Assembly: GCA_022792815.1 (NCBI GenBank)
Contig: JAAWBS010000053.1
Location: 1-47,033, forward strand
Direction: 5' to 3'
Source: Hungatella sp.
GTDB taxonomy: Bacteria; Bacillota; Clostridia; Lachnospirales; Lachnospiraceae
Length of the DNA: 47,033 bases
In this document: piece by piece, positions 8,310 to 17,388 of the stretch
How the letters are laid out: each line of letters begins with the position of its first letter
Position numbering within the stretch: position 1 is the stretch's first letter
Translations under genes and position numbers: made by a program
The notes under the pieces: model-generated
Told to the model about the DNA's origin: nothing
What the model saw: only the letters and a program-made list of their open reading frames with translations
The model's database searches: none

Positions 8310-9468
8310 AAACAGATTTTGGAGTAAGAAAAAGCAGGAAACTGCAGGAAGCAGGATTCTTATCTTTATGGCAGTCTCAGCGCTGGTGTGGGGAAGCGCT
8401 GCGGGTCTCACAGGCTGCGTAGGGAAAGACACCGGAGAATCGGGTTCTCTGTCTCGGCAGGAGATGCCAAAGGTCTTGGGGGAACAAGGCAGAGGGGAGC
8501 CGAACACGGCCGAAGTCATCAACTTTGACCAGCGATTGGACAGTTACGAGCCGTTAAAGACACATTATCATTTCTATTTTACTTATAAAACCGTTCATCC
8601 GTGGTGGGATGCAGTGGGGCTGGGGATGGAGGACGCGGCAAAACAGTACGAGGAGAGAGGAATCGTCATCGACTATGAATACCTTGCCCCGGACAGCGTG
8701 TCGGCCAAGGACCAGACGGAGAAGCTTTTGGAGGCTTCCCGGCGGGATTTTGACGTGATCGGCGTAGACGTGGCTGACGTGACCGCGGTGACGCCTGTCA
8801 TCAATGAGCTGATAGCAGACGGACATAAAGTGATGACCTTCTCCAGCTCCGACGCCTCGAAAGAGGACGGCTGTCAGAGGATCGCCTATGTGGGAAACAC
8901 CCATAACTACGAGGACGGGGCACAGCTGACGGAGACGCTCTGCGAGAGACTGGGCTATCGTGGGAACGTGGCTCTGCTGGTGGGGTCCCAAGGCGTTCCC
9001 TGCCATGAAGACAGAGCCCGGGGTGCCCGGGATGTCATAGAGAAATACCCGGATATGGAGATCGTGGAAACCGCCTATGACGGAGACGATGCCGGGAAGG
9101 CTCAGGAGCTTGCCAAAGAATTTCTGACACGCCACCAGGACCTTGCCGGAATCATCTGCTGCAATATGAGCAATCCCGTAGGTGCCGCCAGAGCGGTGGT
9201 GGAAGCCGGGCGGCAGAAAGAGGTGGCGATTGTGGGGATGGACCATGACCAGGAAGCCCTTCGCTATCTGAAAGAAGGGGTGATCTACGCTCTGGGGATA
9301 CAGGACTGCTATTCCATCGGCTTTGATACGATTCAGGTGGCTATGAAGATTGCGGACGGCTGCCTTCCGGGAGAGCTGTATCCGGAGAAAACCGAAGAGA
9401 TAACGACCATCATCTATCAGGACGGAGCTCCAACCATGCTCCAGGCCCTGTACGGTGAAATTGATTAA
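8302..9468 (+). CDS. sugar-type substrate-binding lipoprotein (sensor partner)
   Basis: A 388-residue exported protein: signal peptide with lipobox GLTGC, so Cys39 is the likely lipid anchor. The mature part is a periplasmic-binding-protein-like two-lobe fold of the ribose/galactose type (GLGMEDAAKQYEERGI, then DVIGVDVADVTAVTPVINE, GNVALLVGSQG, GIICCNMSNPVGAARAVVEAG, VAIVGMDHD). The ATG at 8302 is chosen because AGGAGGGGAGG ends about 10 bases before it. No permease or ATPase follows; 18 bases after the stop a hybrid kinase begins. That pairing is known for LuxP/LuxQ and TorT/TorS, where the binding protein presents a ligand to a sensor kinase. I infer the same role here. The ligand is unknown; a sugar or related signal is most likely. 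Confidence 0.82.
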   Translation: MLRNRFWSKKKQETAGSRILIFMAVSALVWGSAAGLTGCVGKDTGESGSLSRQEMPKVLGEQGRGEPNTAEVINFDQRLDSYEPLKTHYHFYFTYKTVHPWWDAVGLGMEDAAKQYEERGIVIDYEYLAPDSVSAKDQTEKLLEASRRDFDVIGVDVADVTAVTPVINELIADGHKVMTFSSSDASKEDGCQRIAYVGNTHNYEDGAQLTETLCERLGYRGNVALLVGSQGVPCHEDRARGARDVIEKYPDMEIVETAYDGDDAGKAQELAKEFLTRHQDLAGIICCNMSNPVGAARAVVEAGRQKEVAIVGMDHDQEALRYLKEGVIYALGIQDCYSIGFDTIQVAMKIADGCLPGELYPEKTEEITTIIYQDGAPTMLQALYGEID

Positions 9469-9486
9469 AGATGACAGGGGCAAAAC

Positions 9487-12400
9487 ATGGACGGATCACA
9501 GAATAACAGGATCGATCAGCGGCAGAAGAAGGAGACGATGGCGTACGCCCTGATCGGCGGCATTTTGATTGCGGCGATTCTTCTCATCACCACGGTCTGG
9601 GTGTCAGGCAGGGCGAGAGTCGGCACTAGCCAGGCGGTGAACCGGGTCAGCAAATTTTATCTGGAAGAGCTGGCAGGGCGAAGGGCCAGCGTAGTCTCAG
9701 AGGAGCTGAACAATCACTTTACCTATATGAAGAATGCTCTCAGCGTACTGGAAGACTCTGACTTGGAATCCCAGGACGCACTGCGCAGCTTTCTGGGAAA
9801 AGTTAAAAAGATGTACGGGGTAGACAAATTTGCCTTGGTAGACGAAAACGGGCTGGTCTACGCCCAGCACAGCACCATCTCCGGCAGGAGCCGGTACGGT
9901 TTTTTGGAGGAGGCGATGAAAGGGCCTGTCATCAGCACGGTGAATCTTTACGGAGCCAGAACGCAGGTGCTTCTGGCCATGCCGGTGGAGGGGATCACCT
10001 TTCAGGGTTCCCGGATTGAAGTGTGCTTTATCCAGCTGAACATTAACGAGATGTTGGAATCCATGACTCTGCAGGCCAGCGACAATGAGACTTACTGCAA
10101 CCTCTACTACCGCAACGGCGAAAGCCTGACCAATGACGATTTCGGATACCTGTCAGCGGGAAAAAATGTTCTCTCAGCCATGACAGAGGCAGAGTTAGAT
10201 GAGGGCTACAGCTATGAGCAGCTGGCAGACGATTTCGCAGTTGGCCGGCTGGGCCAGATATCCTTTGAGTATGAGGGAATCCCGGAATCGCTCTGCTACA
10301 CTCCTGTAGAAGGGACCAACTGGATGCTGACCATCCTCATCCGAGGCAATGTCATCAGCGACCAGATCAGTTCGATCAGCTCCGCCATGATGAACAGAGG
10401 CGTGATCCAGATCCTGATTACCATGGGTTCCATGCTTCTGGTATTTCTGGGGCTGATTCACCAGTCCAGGAAGAATGCCCGGATCCTGTTGGAGCAGGAG
10501 AAAATGGACGGGGATCGGATCAGAGCCGCCTTTGCCCAGGTGAAGAGAGAACAGACCGCCATGGACAATATTCATGATGCCATGGGTTCCGGCCTGTGGA
10601 CTATGGAATTTGACGAGAAGGCACAGATGATCTCCTGTACCTGGTCTGAGGTGTTCCGAAAGATGGTGGGTTATGAGAGCGAAGAGGAATTTCCTAACAG
10701 GCTGGAGTCCTGGTCAGATCTTTTGCATGAGGAAGACAAAGAGCGGGTGACGAAAGAATACTGGGATACCGTATATGACTATACCGGAGAAAAGACCTAT
10801 AACGTGGAATATCGGCTTTGCACCAGGCATGCCGGGTGGCGGTGGTTTCACGCCGCCGGCCGTCTGTCCCGCCGGGATGACGGATCTCCCATTAGCTTTG
10901 TAGGGCTTTTCGTGGACATTGACGACGAAAAGAAGATGGAACAGCGGCTGGAGCAGCAGAAGATCGATCTCCAGGATGCGCTGGCGGCGGCACAGCACGC
11001 CAATAGAGCCAAAACCACCTTCCTCAACAATATGTCCCATGATATCAGGACTCCCATGAATGCCATCATCGGCTTTACGTCTCTTGCGGCGACCCATATC
11101 GACAACACCGAGCAGGTCGAGGACTATCTGGCCAAGATTACCACATCCAGCAATCATCTGCTGAGTCTGATCAACGATGTGCTGGATATGAGCCGTATAG
11201 AAAGCGGAAAAGTGAAGATTGAGGAAAAGGAGACATCCCTTCCGGAGATCATGCACGACTTAAAGACCATCGTCCAGGCAGACATCACGTCAAAGCGGCT
11301 GGAATTCTATATTGACACGGCGGATGTGGTCAATGAACATGTGCTGTGCGACAAGCTGAGACTGAATCAGGTGCTCCTAAACCTTCTCAGCAATGCCATG
11401 AAGTTTACAAAGCCGGGAGGCATCGTCAGCGTCCGGATCATACAGAAGGGCAATGCGCCCGAGGGTTGGGCGGACTATGATTTCCAGGTGAAGGACACCG
11501 GAATCGGCATGAGCAAGGAGTTTTTGGAGCATGTCTTTGAGCCGTTTGAGAGGGAGCGGACCAGCACGGTCAGCGGAATCCAGGGAACCGGACTGGGGAT
11601 GGCTATCACCAAAAATATTGTGGACATGATGGGCGGCGCCATCTCTGTGGTCAGCGAGGAGGGAAAGGGAAGTACCTTTACCGTGTCTCTGAGGCTCAGG
11701 ACCTGCTGCGGCCCTGTGGGACAGGAGATCATCCCGGAATTAAGCGGGCTGAGAGCCCTTGTGGTTGACGATGATTTCAACACCTGCTCCAGCGTCACCA
11801 AGATGCTTTCCACCATCGGGCTGAGACCGGATTGGACTACCTCCGGCAAAGAGGCGGTGCTGCGGGCCAAGCTGGCGGTGGAACAGAGCGACGAGTACGC
11901 CGCTTATATCATAGACTGGCTGATGCCGGATATGAACGGAGTCGAGGTAGTGAGAAGGATCCGCGGGCTGATCGGGGAGGAGACTCCTATCATCATCCTC
12001 ACCGCTTACGACTGGTCTGATATCGAGGAGGAGGCGAGAAAGGCGGGAGTCACGGCCTTCTGCTCCAAACCGATCTTCCTGTCAGAGCTGAGGGAGCTTT
12101 TGGAGTCACCCTTTACGGTTCAGGGCATGGAGGAAGATGAAGAAGAGGACAGGGAGTTTTTCATAGGAAAGAAGATCCTTTTGGTGGAGGACAATGAGCT
12201 GAATCAGGAGATCGCTGTGGAGATCCTTCAGGAAGCCGGATTTGTCATCGATGTGGCAGGCGACGGCGCGGTCGCCGTGGAGAAGCTGAGGTCAGCGAAG
12301 GCGGGTCGGTATGACCTGGTGCTGATGGATATCCAGATGCCGATCATGAACGGATACGAGGCCACGGAGCGGATTCGGGCCATGGAGGACCGGGAGATTG

Positions 12401-12543
12401 GGACTATCCCCATCATTGCTATGACTGCCAACGCCTTTGACGAGGACAAAAGGGCGGCCCTGGAGGCGGGGATGAACGGACATATCGCCAAGCCCATCGA
12501 CATCCCTAAGCTGATGGAGGCCCTGCGGGAGGTCCTGTCATAG
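9487..12543 (+). CDS. hybrid sensor histidine kinase with two receiver domains
   Basis: A 1018-residue membrane kinase. Order: cytoplasmic N-tail, membrane segment (about 18-38), extracellular sensor region (about 39-303), second membrane segment (about 305-325), PAS-like domain (about 370-490), HisKA with His518 in NMSHDIRTPMNAIIG, HATPase with N-box LLNLLSNAMKF, G1 DTGIGM and G2 GTGLGMAITKN, receiver 1 (VVDDDF, acceptor Asp810 in IIDWLMPDMNG) and receiver 2 (LLVEDNELNQE, acceptor Asp948 in LMDIQMPIMNGYE). There is no Hpt domain and no DNA-binding regulator nearby, so the phosphate must go to an unlinked partner or signalling must end on the receivers. The gene follows the binding lipoprotein by 18 bp, and that protein is its probable sensor partner. 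All catalytic motifs are intact. Confidence 0.92.
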   Translation: MDGSQNNRIDQRQKKETMAYALIGGILIAAILLITTVWVSGRARVGTSQAVNRVSKFYLEELAGRRASVVSEELNNHFTYMKNALSVLEDSDLESQDALRSFLGKVKKMYGVDKFALVDENGLVYAQHSTISGRSRYGFLEEAMKGPVISTVNLYGARTQVLLAMPVEGITFQGSRIEVCFIQLNINEMLESMTLQASDNETYCNLYYRNGESLTNDDFGYLSAGKNVLSAMTEAELDEGYSYEQLADDFAVGRLGQISFEYEGIPESLCYTPVEGTNWMLTILIRGNVISDQISSISSAMMNRGVIQILITMGSMLLVFLGLIHQSRKNARILLEQEKMDGDRIRAAFAQVKREQTAMDNIHDAMGSGLWTMEFDEKAQMISCTWSEVFRKMVGYESEEEFPNRLESWSDLLHEEDKERVTKEYWDTVYDYTGEKTYNVEYRLCTRHAGWRWFHAAGRLSRRDDGSPISFVGLFVDIDDEKKMEQRLEQQKIDLQDALAAAQHANRAKTTFLNNMSHDIRTPMNAIIGFTSLAATHIDNTEQVEDYLAKITTSSNHLLSLINDVLDMSRIESGKVKIEEKETSLPEIMHDLKTIVQADITSKRLEFYIDTADVVNEHVLCDKLRLNQVLLNLLSNAMKFTKPGGIVSVRIIQKGNAPEGWADYDFQVKDTGIGMSKEFLEHVFEPFERERTSTVSGIQGTGLGMAITKNIVDMMGGAISVVSEEGKGSTFTVSLRLRTCCGPVGQEIIPELSGLRALVVDDDFNTCSSVTKMLSTIGLRPDWTTSGKEAVLRAKLAVEQSDEYAAYIIDWLMPDMNGVEVVRRIRGLIGEETPIIILTAYDWSDIEEEARKAGVTAFCSKPIFLSELRELLESPFTVQGMEEDEEEDREFFIGKKILLVEDNELNQEIAVEILQEAGFVIDVAGDGAVAVEKLRSAKAGRYDLVLMDIQMPIMNGYEATERIRAMEDREIGTIPIIAMTANAFDEDKRAALEAGMNGHIAKPIDIPKLMEALREVLS

Positions 12544-12560
12544 ACCGCTGACACAAGAGC

Positions 12561-12589
12561 TTGCTTTTTTTGGGAAGATATGGTATGAT
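12561..12589 (+). promoter_or_regulatory. promoter of the ABC-importer/lar operon
   Basis: TTGCTT (12561-12566) and TATGAT (12584-12589) are 17 bp apart, just after the hybrid-kinase stop. It precedes a leader of about 280 bases before the first gene. Confidence 0.5.
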
Positions 12590-12613
12590 ACCAAAAGCGC
12601 GGAATAATCTGCA

Positions 12614-12724
12614 GGTATCAGGAGTCAAAAGGTCATCATAGATAAGAACAGGCGGCAGGAAGCCGTCTGCGGAGGCCAAAGCTTCCGGGAGATCGGACAC
12701 AGGGCCGCCGACAGATCAGATACC
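12614..12724 (+). ncRNA. structured leader RNA, candidate riboswitch or attenuator
   Basis: GGTATC (12614-12619) pairs with GATACC (12719-12724), closing a multi-branch region. Inside it are two hairpins next to each other: AGGCGGC/GCCGTCT (12650-12668, loop AGGAA) and GGAGGC/GCTTCC (12671-12686, loop CAAA). A third arm is possible around GATCGG…CCGAC. A strong intrinsic terminator follows at 12750-12792. TATGC at 12740-12744 can pair with GCATA at 12753-12757, which would break the 5' arm of that terminator. I compared it from memory with the NiCo, cobalamin and cyclic-di-GMP-I classes and did not find a convincing match. Nickel or cobalt would be the natural ligand given the downstream genes; that is inference. 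Confidence 0.4.
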
Positions 12725-12749
12725 GACATACAGGAGACATATGCACATG

Positions 12750-12792
12750 AAGGCATAGAACCTTTCCAAGAAGGGTGATATGCCTTTTTTTT
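12750..12792 (+). terminator. leader terminator upstream of the ABC-importer/lar operon
   Basis: AAGGCATA (12750-12757) and TATGCCTT (12779-12786) form an 8-bp stem, with an inner CCTT/AAGG pair in the loop, followed by a run of T to 12792. It lies about 88 bases before the first gene and in the same direction, the position expected for regulated read-through. It could also simply end transcription of the hybrid-kinase operon. Confidence 0.75.
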
Positions 12793-12879
12793 CTACAAGA
12801 AAGAGTGTCCTTTAGGATAGGACGTCATTGACAGGGTTTTTGACACCCGAATCATCAAAAGGAGACGAGGAGGAAGGGT

Positions 12880-14451
12880 ATGAAGAAGACAGGGTTTCTA
12901 TTTTTGACATTGGCCGTGAGTGTGACTCTGGCGGCCTGCACGGGACAGCCCGGGAAGCGCCGGGGAGAGGAGGAAGGCAGGGACGGCTCGTCGGAGTCCG
13001 GAGTTCTCGTCTACGGAAGCGGGGATTACACCCGCATCAACCCGGCCATGGACGAGCACTGTGAGATCAATGCTCTGCTCTTTAACGGTCTTACGGCCCA
13101 TGACAGGGATAACCAGGTCGTTCCCGGCCTGGCAGAGAGCTGGGAGTATGACCCGGACGCATATACCTATACCTTTCACATCCGGAGCGGCATCACATGG
13201 CACGACGGCGAGCCGTTTACGGCGGATGACGTCAAGTTTACCATAGAAGCCATCATGAACCCGGACAACGGGGCGGAAAATGCCCCCAACTATGAGGACG
13301 TGGAGGAGATCCGGGTCATCGACGAGAGGACCGTGGAGTTTCGTCTGACAGAACCCAATGTGGCCTTTTTGGAGTACATGACCATGGCCGTCCTGCCAAG
13401 GCACCTGCTGGAGGGCGAGGACATGCAGGAATCGGAGTTCTTTTGCAGCCCTGTGGGAACCGGCCCCTACAAGCTGGAGCGCTGGGATATGGGGCAGGCC
13501 ATCGTCATGGTGAAAAATCAGGATTACTATCTGGGCTGTCCGAAGATCGACAAGATCATCTTTAAGATCGTGGGTGATGACAATGCCCAGGCCATCCAGC
13601 TGGAGTCCGGGGAGGTGGATCTGGCGCTTCTGGACCCGAAAAATGCCGGGAATTTCCAGGGGAGAGAGGGATTTACCTGCTACGATATGACCACAGCCGA
13701 TTACAGGGGGATCCTGTTTAATTTTCGCCATGATTACTGGAAAAAGAACAGGGATCTGATCCCTGCCCTCTGTTACGCCCTGGACCGTCAGGCGATCATC
13801 GACTCCGTGCTCTTAGGCCAGGGGATGGCGGCCTACGGACCTCTCCAGAGGAATCTCTACAATCATGAGGAGGTGGAGCACTATGACTACAGTCCCCAAA
13901 AGGCCAGGGAGCTTATGGAGGAGGCCGGCTGCACCCTGGGTCCTGACGGCTTCTATGAGAGGGACGGGGAAGAGGTGGGATTTGTGCTCAGCGTCATGTC
14001 CGGGGAGCAGGACCGCATCGATATGGCCCAGGCGGCGGCCCAGCAGCTTCGGGAGGCGGGAGTCAACTGCACCGTGGAGATTCCGGCCCAGATGGACTGG
14101 GGCGGACAGATGGCCTGTCTCATCGGCTGGGGCAGTCCCTTTGATGCCGACGATCACACCTACAAGGTCTTTGGGACCGACAAGGGAGCCAATTACTCGG
14201 GGTATTCCAATGAGAAAGTGGACGAATATCTGACCCTGGCCCGCCAGTCAGAGGACCCCGGAGTCCGTCGTCAGTACTACGACAGATTTCAGGAGGAACT
14301 GGCCCGGGACCCGGCCTACGCCTTTCTCTGCTACATTGATGCCAACTATGTGGCGGACTCCCGCATCTCGGGGATCGACCCGGGTGTGGTGCTGGGCCAT
14401 CACGGGGTGGGCATCTTCTGGAATGTCCATCAGTGGACCATAGAACCGTAA
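12880..14451 (+). CDS. family-5 substrate-binding lipoprotein of an ABC importer (nickel or peptide)
   Basis: A 523-residue lipoprotein: signal peptide and lipobox LAAC, Cys20 as lipid anchor. The family-5 solute-binding fold is shown by INPAMDEHCEINALLFNGLT, then LAESWEYDPDAYTYTFHIR, GITWHDGEPFTADDVKFTIE and CSPVGTGPYKLERWD. Members bind oligopeptides, Ni(L-His)2, haem or opines. Two ATPases and two permeases follow in the same direction, and then larB, larE and larC without a terminator. That context favours nickel (NikA-like role) over peptides, but the binding-site residues cannot be read without a structure. GAGGAGGAAGGG sits 2-12 bases before the ATG. The transcript starts with the structured leader described above. 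Confidence 0.85.
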   Translation: MKKTGFLFLTLAVSVTLAACTGQPGKRRGEEEGRDGSSESGVLVYGSGDYTRINPAMDEHCEINALLFNGLTAHDRDNQVVPGLAESWEYDPDAYTYTFHIRSGITWHDGEPFTADDVKFTIEAIMNPDNGAENAPNYEDVEEIRVIDERTVEFRLTEPNVAFLEYMTMAVLPRHLLEGEDMQESEFFCSPVGTGPYKLERWDMGQAIVMVKNQDYYLGCPKIDKIIFKIVGDDNAQAIQLESGEVDLALLDPKNAGNFQGREGFTCYDMTTADYRGILFNFRHDYWKKNRDLIPALCYALDRQAIIDSVLLGQGMAAYGPLQRNLYNHEEVEHYDYSPQKARELMEEAGCTLGPDGFYERDGEEVGFVLSVMSGEQDRIDMAQAAAQQLREAGVNCTVEIPAQMDWGGQMACLIGWGSPFDADDHTYKVFGTDKGANYSGYSNEKVDEYLTLARQSEDPGVRRQYYDRFQEELARDPAYAFLCYIDANYVADSRISGIDPGVVLGHHGVGIFWNVHQWTIEP

Positions 14452-14472
14452 TATGGCGCCGGGAGGGATCCG

Positions 14473-15489
14473 ATGTCAAATTTGTTGGAAATAGAACACC
14501 TGTCCGTCAGCTTTTTTACTCCCTGGGGCGAGGTGGAGGCGGTGCGGGATGTGACTGTGTCCCTGAAAAAGGGGGAGGTCCTGGCCATCGTGGGGGAGTC
14601 GGGCTGCGGCAAGAGCGTCCTTTGTAAAAGTATTATGAAACTGCTTCCCAGGACGGCGAAGATCAAATCCGGCCGAATCACTGTGGACGGCAGGGATATC
14701 ACCGGCTGCGGGGAGAGGGAGATGTGCAGGCTGAGAGGGTCCCTGTTCTCCATGATTTTTCAGGATCCCATGACCTCCCTGACCCCCACCATACCTGTGG
14801 GGGCCCAGATCGGGGAGGCGGTGAGGGCCCACCATCCCCGGATCGGGAAGGCAGAGCTCTCGGCCAGGGTGACAGAGCTGATGACCCTGGTGGGAATCAG
14901 AGATCCCCAGGAGAGGGGGAGACAGTACCCCTGCCATTTTTCCGGAGGGATGAGGCAGCGCAGCGTCATGGCCATCGCCCTCGCCTCCGATCCGGCCATC
15001 CTGCTGGCAGATGAACCCACCACAGCTCTGGATGTGACCATACAGGCTCAGATCCTGGATCTTCTGCGGGATATCCAGAAAAAGCTGGGGACAGCCACGA
15101 TCTTTGTGACCCACGATCTGGGGGCTGTGGCCAGGGTGGCGGACCGGGTAGCGGTGATGTATGCGGGGAAGATCGTGGAGATCGGCACGGCCGAGGAGAT
15201 CTTCTATGATCCCCGCCATCCCTATACATGGGGGCTTTTGAAGGCCCTGCCCGCCCTGACTGAGGGGAGAGACACCTTGGAGACGCTTCCCGGGATGCCC
15301 CCTGTGCTCTGTGATCTGCCCAAAGGCGATGCTTTTGCCTGCCGCAACCCGTATGCGCTGGATATCGATTATGAGGAGGAGCCGCCGATGTTTGCCGTCA
15401 CTGACACCCACTATGCGGCCACATGGCTTTTGGATCCCCGGGCTCCCAGGATCACCCCACCCATAGGAGGCAGAGGAGATGGACGATAA
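14473..15489 (+). CDS. ABC importer ATP-binding protein, OppD/NikD/DppD type
   Basis: A 338-residue cytoplasmic ATPase that powers uptake with the two permeases below. Walker A is GESGCGKS (residues 41-48), signature FSGGMRQR, Walker B LLADEPTTALD (about 177-187), and the H-loop follows in FVTHDLGAVARVAD. The C-terminal oligopeptide-type extension is present (CDLPKGDAFACRNPYALDID), with cysteines that in relatives can hold a cluster or metal. The start at 14473 is preceded by GGGAGGGATCC. It begins 21 bases after the binding protein and overlaps the next ATPase by 11 bases, so translation is coupled. Confidence 0.9.
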   Translation: MSNLLEIEHLSVSFFTPWGEVEAVRDVTVSLKKGEVLAIVGESGCGKSVLCKSIMKLLPRTAKIKSGRITVDGRDITGCGEREMCRLRGSLFSMIFQDPMTSLTPTIPVGAQIGEAVRAHHPRIGKAELSARVTELMTLVGIRDPQERGRQYPCHFSGGMRQRSVMAIALASDPAILLADEPTTALDVTIQAQILDLLRDIQKKLGTATIFVTHDLGAVARVADRVAVMYAGKIVEIGTAEEIFYDPRHPYTWGLLKALPALTEGRDTLETLPGMPPVLCDLPKGDAFACRNPYALDIDYEEEPPMFAVTDTHYAATWLLDPRAPRITPPIGGRGDGR

Positions 15490-16384
15490 GATTCTGTTGG
15501 ATGCAGCACATATTAGTCATGTGTTTCCCCTGACCAAAAAGATCGCGGTCAGGGCGGTGGACGACGTGTCCTTTCAGATACGAAAAGGTGAGATCTTCGG
15601 GCTTATAGGGGAATCCGGTTCTGGCAAATCCACCATCGCCCGCTGTGTCATGAACCTCTGTCGCCCCGACAGCGGAAGGATCCTGTATCGGGGGATCGAC
15701 ATCTTTGACTCCAAGGAGTTTCGAGCCAACAAAAGTCTGCTGCAAAAGAGCCGTCAGATCATCTTTCAGGATTCCAATTCCAGCCTGAATCAGCGGATGA
15801 AGGTGTGTGATATCATCACAGAGCCTATGAGGATCAGCCGCATGACACCGGCGAGAGGCTCATATCGGGAGGAGGCCAGGACCCGGATGAGCCATGTAGG
15901 GCTGGATGAACGGTATCTTGATCAATATCCCTCCCAACTGTCGGGAGGACAGAGACAGAGGGTGGCCATCGCCCGGGCCCTGTCCGCAGAGCCGGAGCTT
16001 TTGGTGGCGGATGAGCCCATCGCCTCTCTGGATGTGCCCATCCAGGCCCAGATCGCCAATCTGTTTCGCCGCCTCCAGAGGGAACATGGGTTCTCTGTCC
16101 TCTTCATCGGCCATGACCTTGCCATGGCTAGGTTCCTCTGTGACCGCATCGGGGTGATGGTCCGGGGCAGGATGGTGGAGAGCGGTCCGGCGGGAGAGCT
16201 CTTTGATGATCCCCGTCATCCCTACACCAAAGCCCTCCTGTCCTCCATTCCGATTCCCGATCCGATCCGGGAGCGGGGGAGAAAGGTGCCGGAGTTTCGG
16301 GAGGAGGAGTTTAGCCGGGACGGGGAGTGGGAGGAGATCAGTCCGCAGCATTTTGTGCTGCAGCAGAGGAGGAGAGGTCTATGA
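15479..16384 (+). CDS. ABC importer ATP-binding protein, OppF/NikE/DppF type
   Basis: Partner ATPase, 301 residues, to form a heterodimer with the preceding protein. Walker A is GESGSGKS (residues 44-51), signature LSGGQRQRVAIARAL, Walker B LLVADEPIASLD, H-loop FIGHDLAMARFL. The C-terminal domain is shorter than usual for OppF and lacks an obvious cysteine cluster. The start codon lies within the end of the upstream gene (11-base overlap) after AGGAGGCAGAGGAG. The stop overlaps the start of the permease gene by 4 bases (ATGA). Confidence 0.9.
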   Translation: MDDKILLDAAHISHVFPLTKKIAVRAVDDVSFQIRKGEIFGLIGESGSGKSTIARCVMNLCRPDSGRILYRGIDIFDSKEFRANKSLLQKSRQIIFQDSNSSLNQRMKVCDIITEPMRISRMTPARGSYREEARTRMSHVGLDERYLDQYPSQLSGGQRQRVAIARALSAEPELLVADEPIASLDVPIQAQIANLFRRLQREHGFSVLFIGHDLAMARFLCDRIGVMVRGRMVESGPAGELFDDPRHPYTKALLSSIPIPDPIRERGRKVPEFREEEFSRDGEWEEISPQHFVLQQRRRGL

Positions 16385-17388
16385 GAGAGTCCGGCCGGGC
16401 GCTTTGGCTGGGGAAAAAAGTATGGAGTTTTCTGGTCAGCCTGTTGGTTCTGTCTGTGGTAGTGTTCTGGGTCTCCCGGCTGGCTCCCGGCGACCCGCTG
16501 GTCTCCTATTACGGTGACCGGGTTCAGAAGATGAGCCCACAGGAGAGGCAGTGGGCCCAGGAGAAGCTGGGATTAGACGAGCCCATCCCTGTACAGTATC
16601 TTTCCTGGCTGAGGAGAGGGATTCAGGGCGACTTTGGAATTTCCTACAAATACAAGACGGATGCGCTCCGGGTAGTCCGTATGAGGATGGGCAATACGCT
16701 GGTTTTAGGAGGGCTGGGGTTTGTGCTGATCTTTGTGCTGTCCATCCTGCTTGGGGTGTTCTGCGCTTGGCATGAGGACAGCCTGGGGGATCGGATTATC
16801 ACAGGGGTGGGCACGGTCACAAGCTGTATCCCGGAATTCTGGCTGTCCCTGGTCCTGATTTTGGTTTTCTCCGTCTTTCTGGGGTGGCTGCCCAGCTCCG
16901 GGGCCTATTCCGTAGAAAAGGGAGGAGGCTTTTCTGACCGGGCGATTCACCTGATTCTTCCGGTAACGGTTGTTGTCATCAGCCATTTGTGGTATTATGC
17001 TTACATGATGCGGAACAAGATCCTGGAGGAGGTCTCCATGGATTATGTGCTGCTGGCCAGATCCAAGGGGCTGGGAAGAGGAAAGGTTCTGTTTTGCCAC
17101 TGCCTGCCCGGCGCACTGCCCTCCTATCTGAGTATGATGGCCATCTCTGTCCCTCATGTCATGGGCGGGACTTACATCGTGGAGACCGTGTTCTCCTATC
17201 CGGGGCTGGGCACCCTGGCCTATGAGAGTGCCAGGTACAAGGACTACAATCTTTTGATGCTCCTCAGCATCCTGTCAGGGGCCGTGGTGATCCTGTGCAA
17301 CATGGCGGCCCAGGCTGTCAATGAGAAGATTGATCCCAGGCTGAAAGCCCGGGAACCGGCGAAAGACTGGGAGGTGAGGGGGCTGTGA
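16381..17388 (+). CDS. ABC importer permease, OppB/NikB/DppB type
   Basis: A 335-residue inner-membrane protein with about six membrane segments. It starts with a segment (VWSFLVSLLVLSVVVFWVSR) and a DPLVSYYGD loop, then the binding-protein-dependent permease core. The EAA-type loop is around residues 215-245 (DYVLLARSKGLGRGKVLFCH), and the family end motif GGTYIVETVFSYPGLGTLAY is intact. The ATG at 16381 overlaps the previous stop and has AGGAGGAGAGG before it; the frame is open upstream to 16327 but that part lies inside the ATPase gene. It pairs with the next gene to form the channel. Confidence 0.9.
   Translation: MRESGRALWLGKKVWSFLVSLLVLSVVVFWVSRLAPGDPLVSYYGDRVQKMSPQERQWAQEKLGLDEPIPVQYLSWLRRGIQGDFGISYKYKTDALRVVRMRMGNTLVLGGLGFVLIFVLSILLGVFCAWHEDSLGDRIITGVGTVTSCIPEFWLSLVLILVFSVFLGWLPSSGAYSVEKGGGFSDRAIHLILPVTVVVISHLWYYAYMMRNKILEEVSMDYVLLARSKGLGRGKVLFCHCLPGALPSYLSMMAISVPHVMGGTYIVETVFSYPGLGTLAYESARYKDYNLLMLLSILSGAVVILCNMAAQAVNEKIDPRLKAREPAKDWEVRGL

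Noticed and set aside
12614..12724. Known NiCo, cobalamin or cyclic-di-GMP-I riboswitch
   Set aside because: The conserved core sequences I remember for these classes could not be placed on the leader; only short, non-diagnostic words matched.
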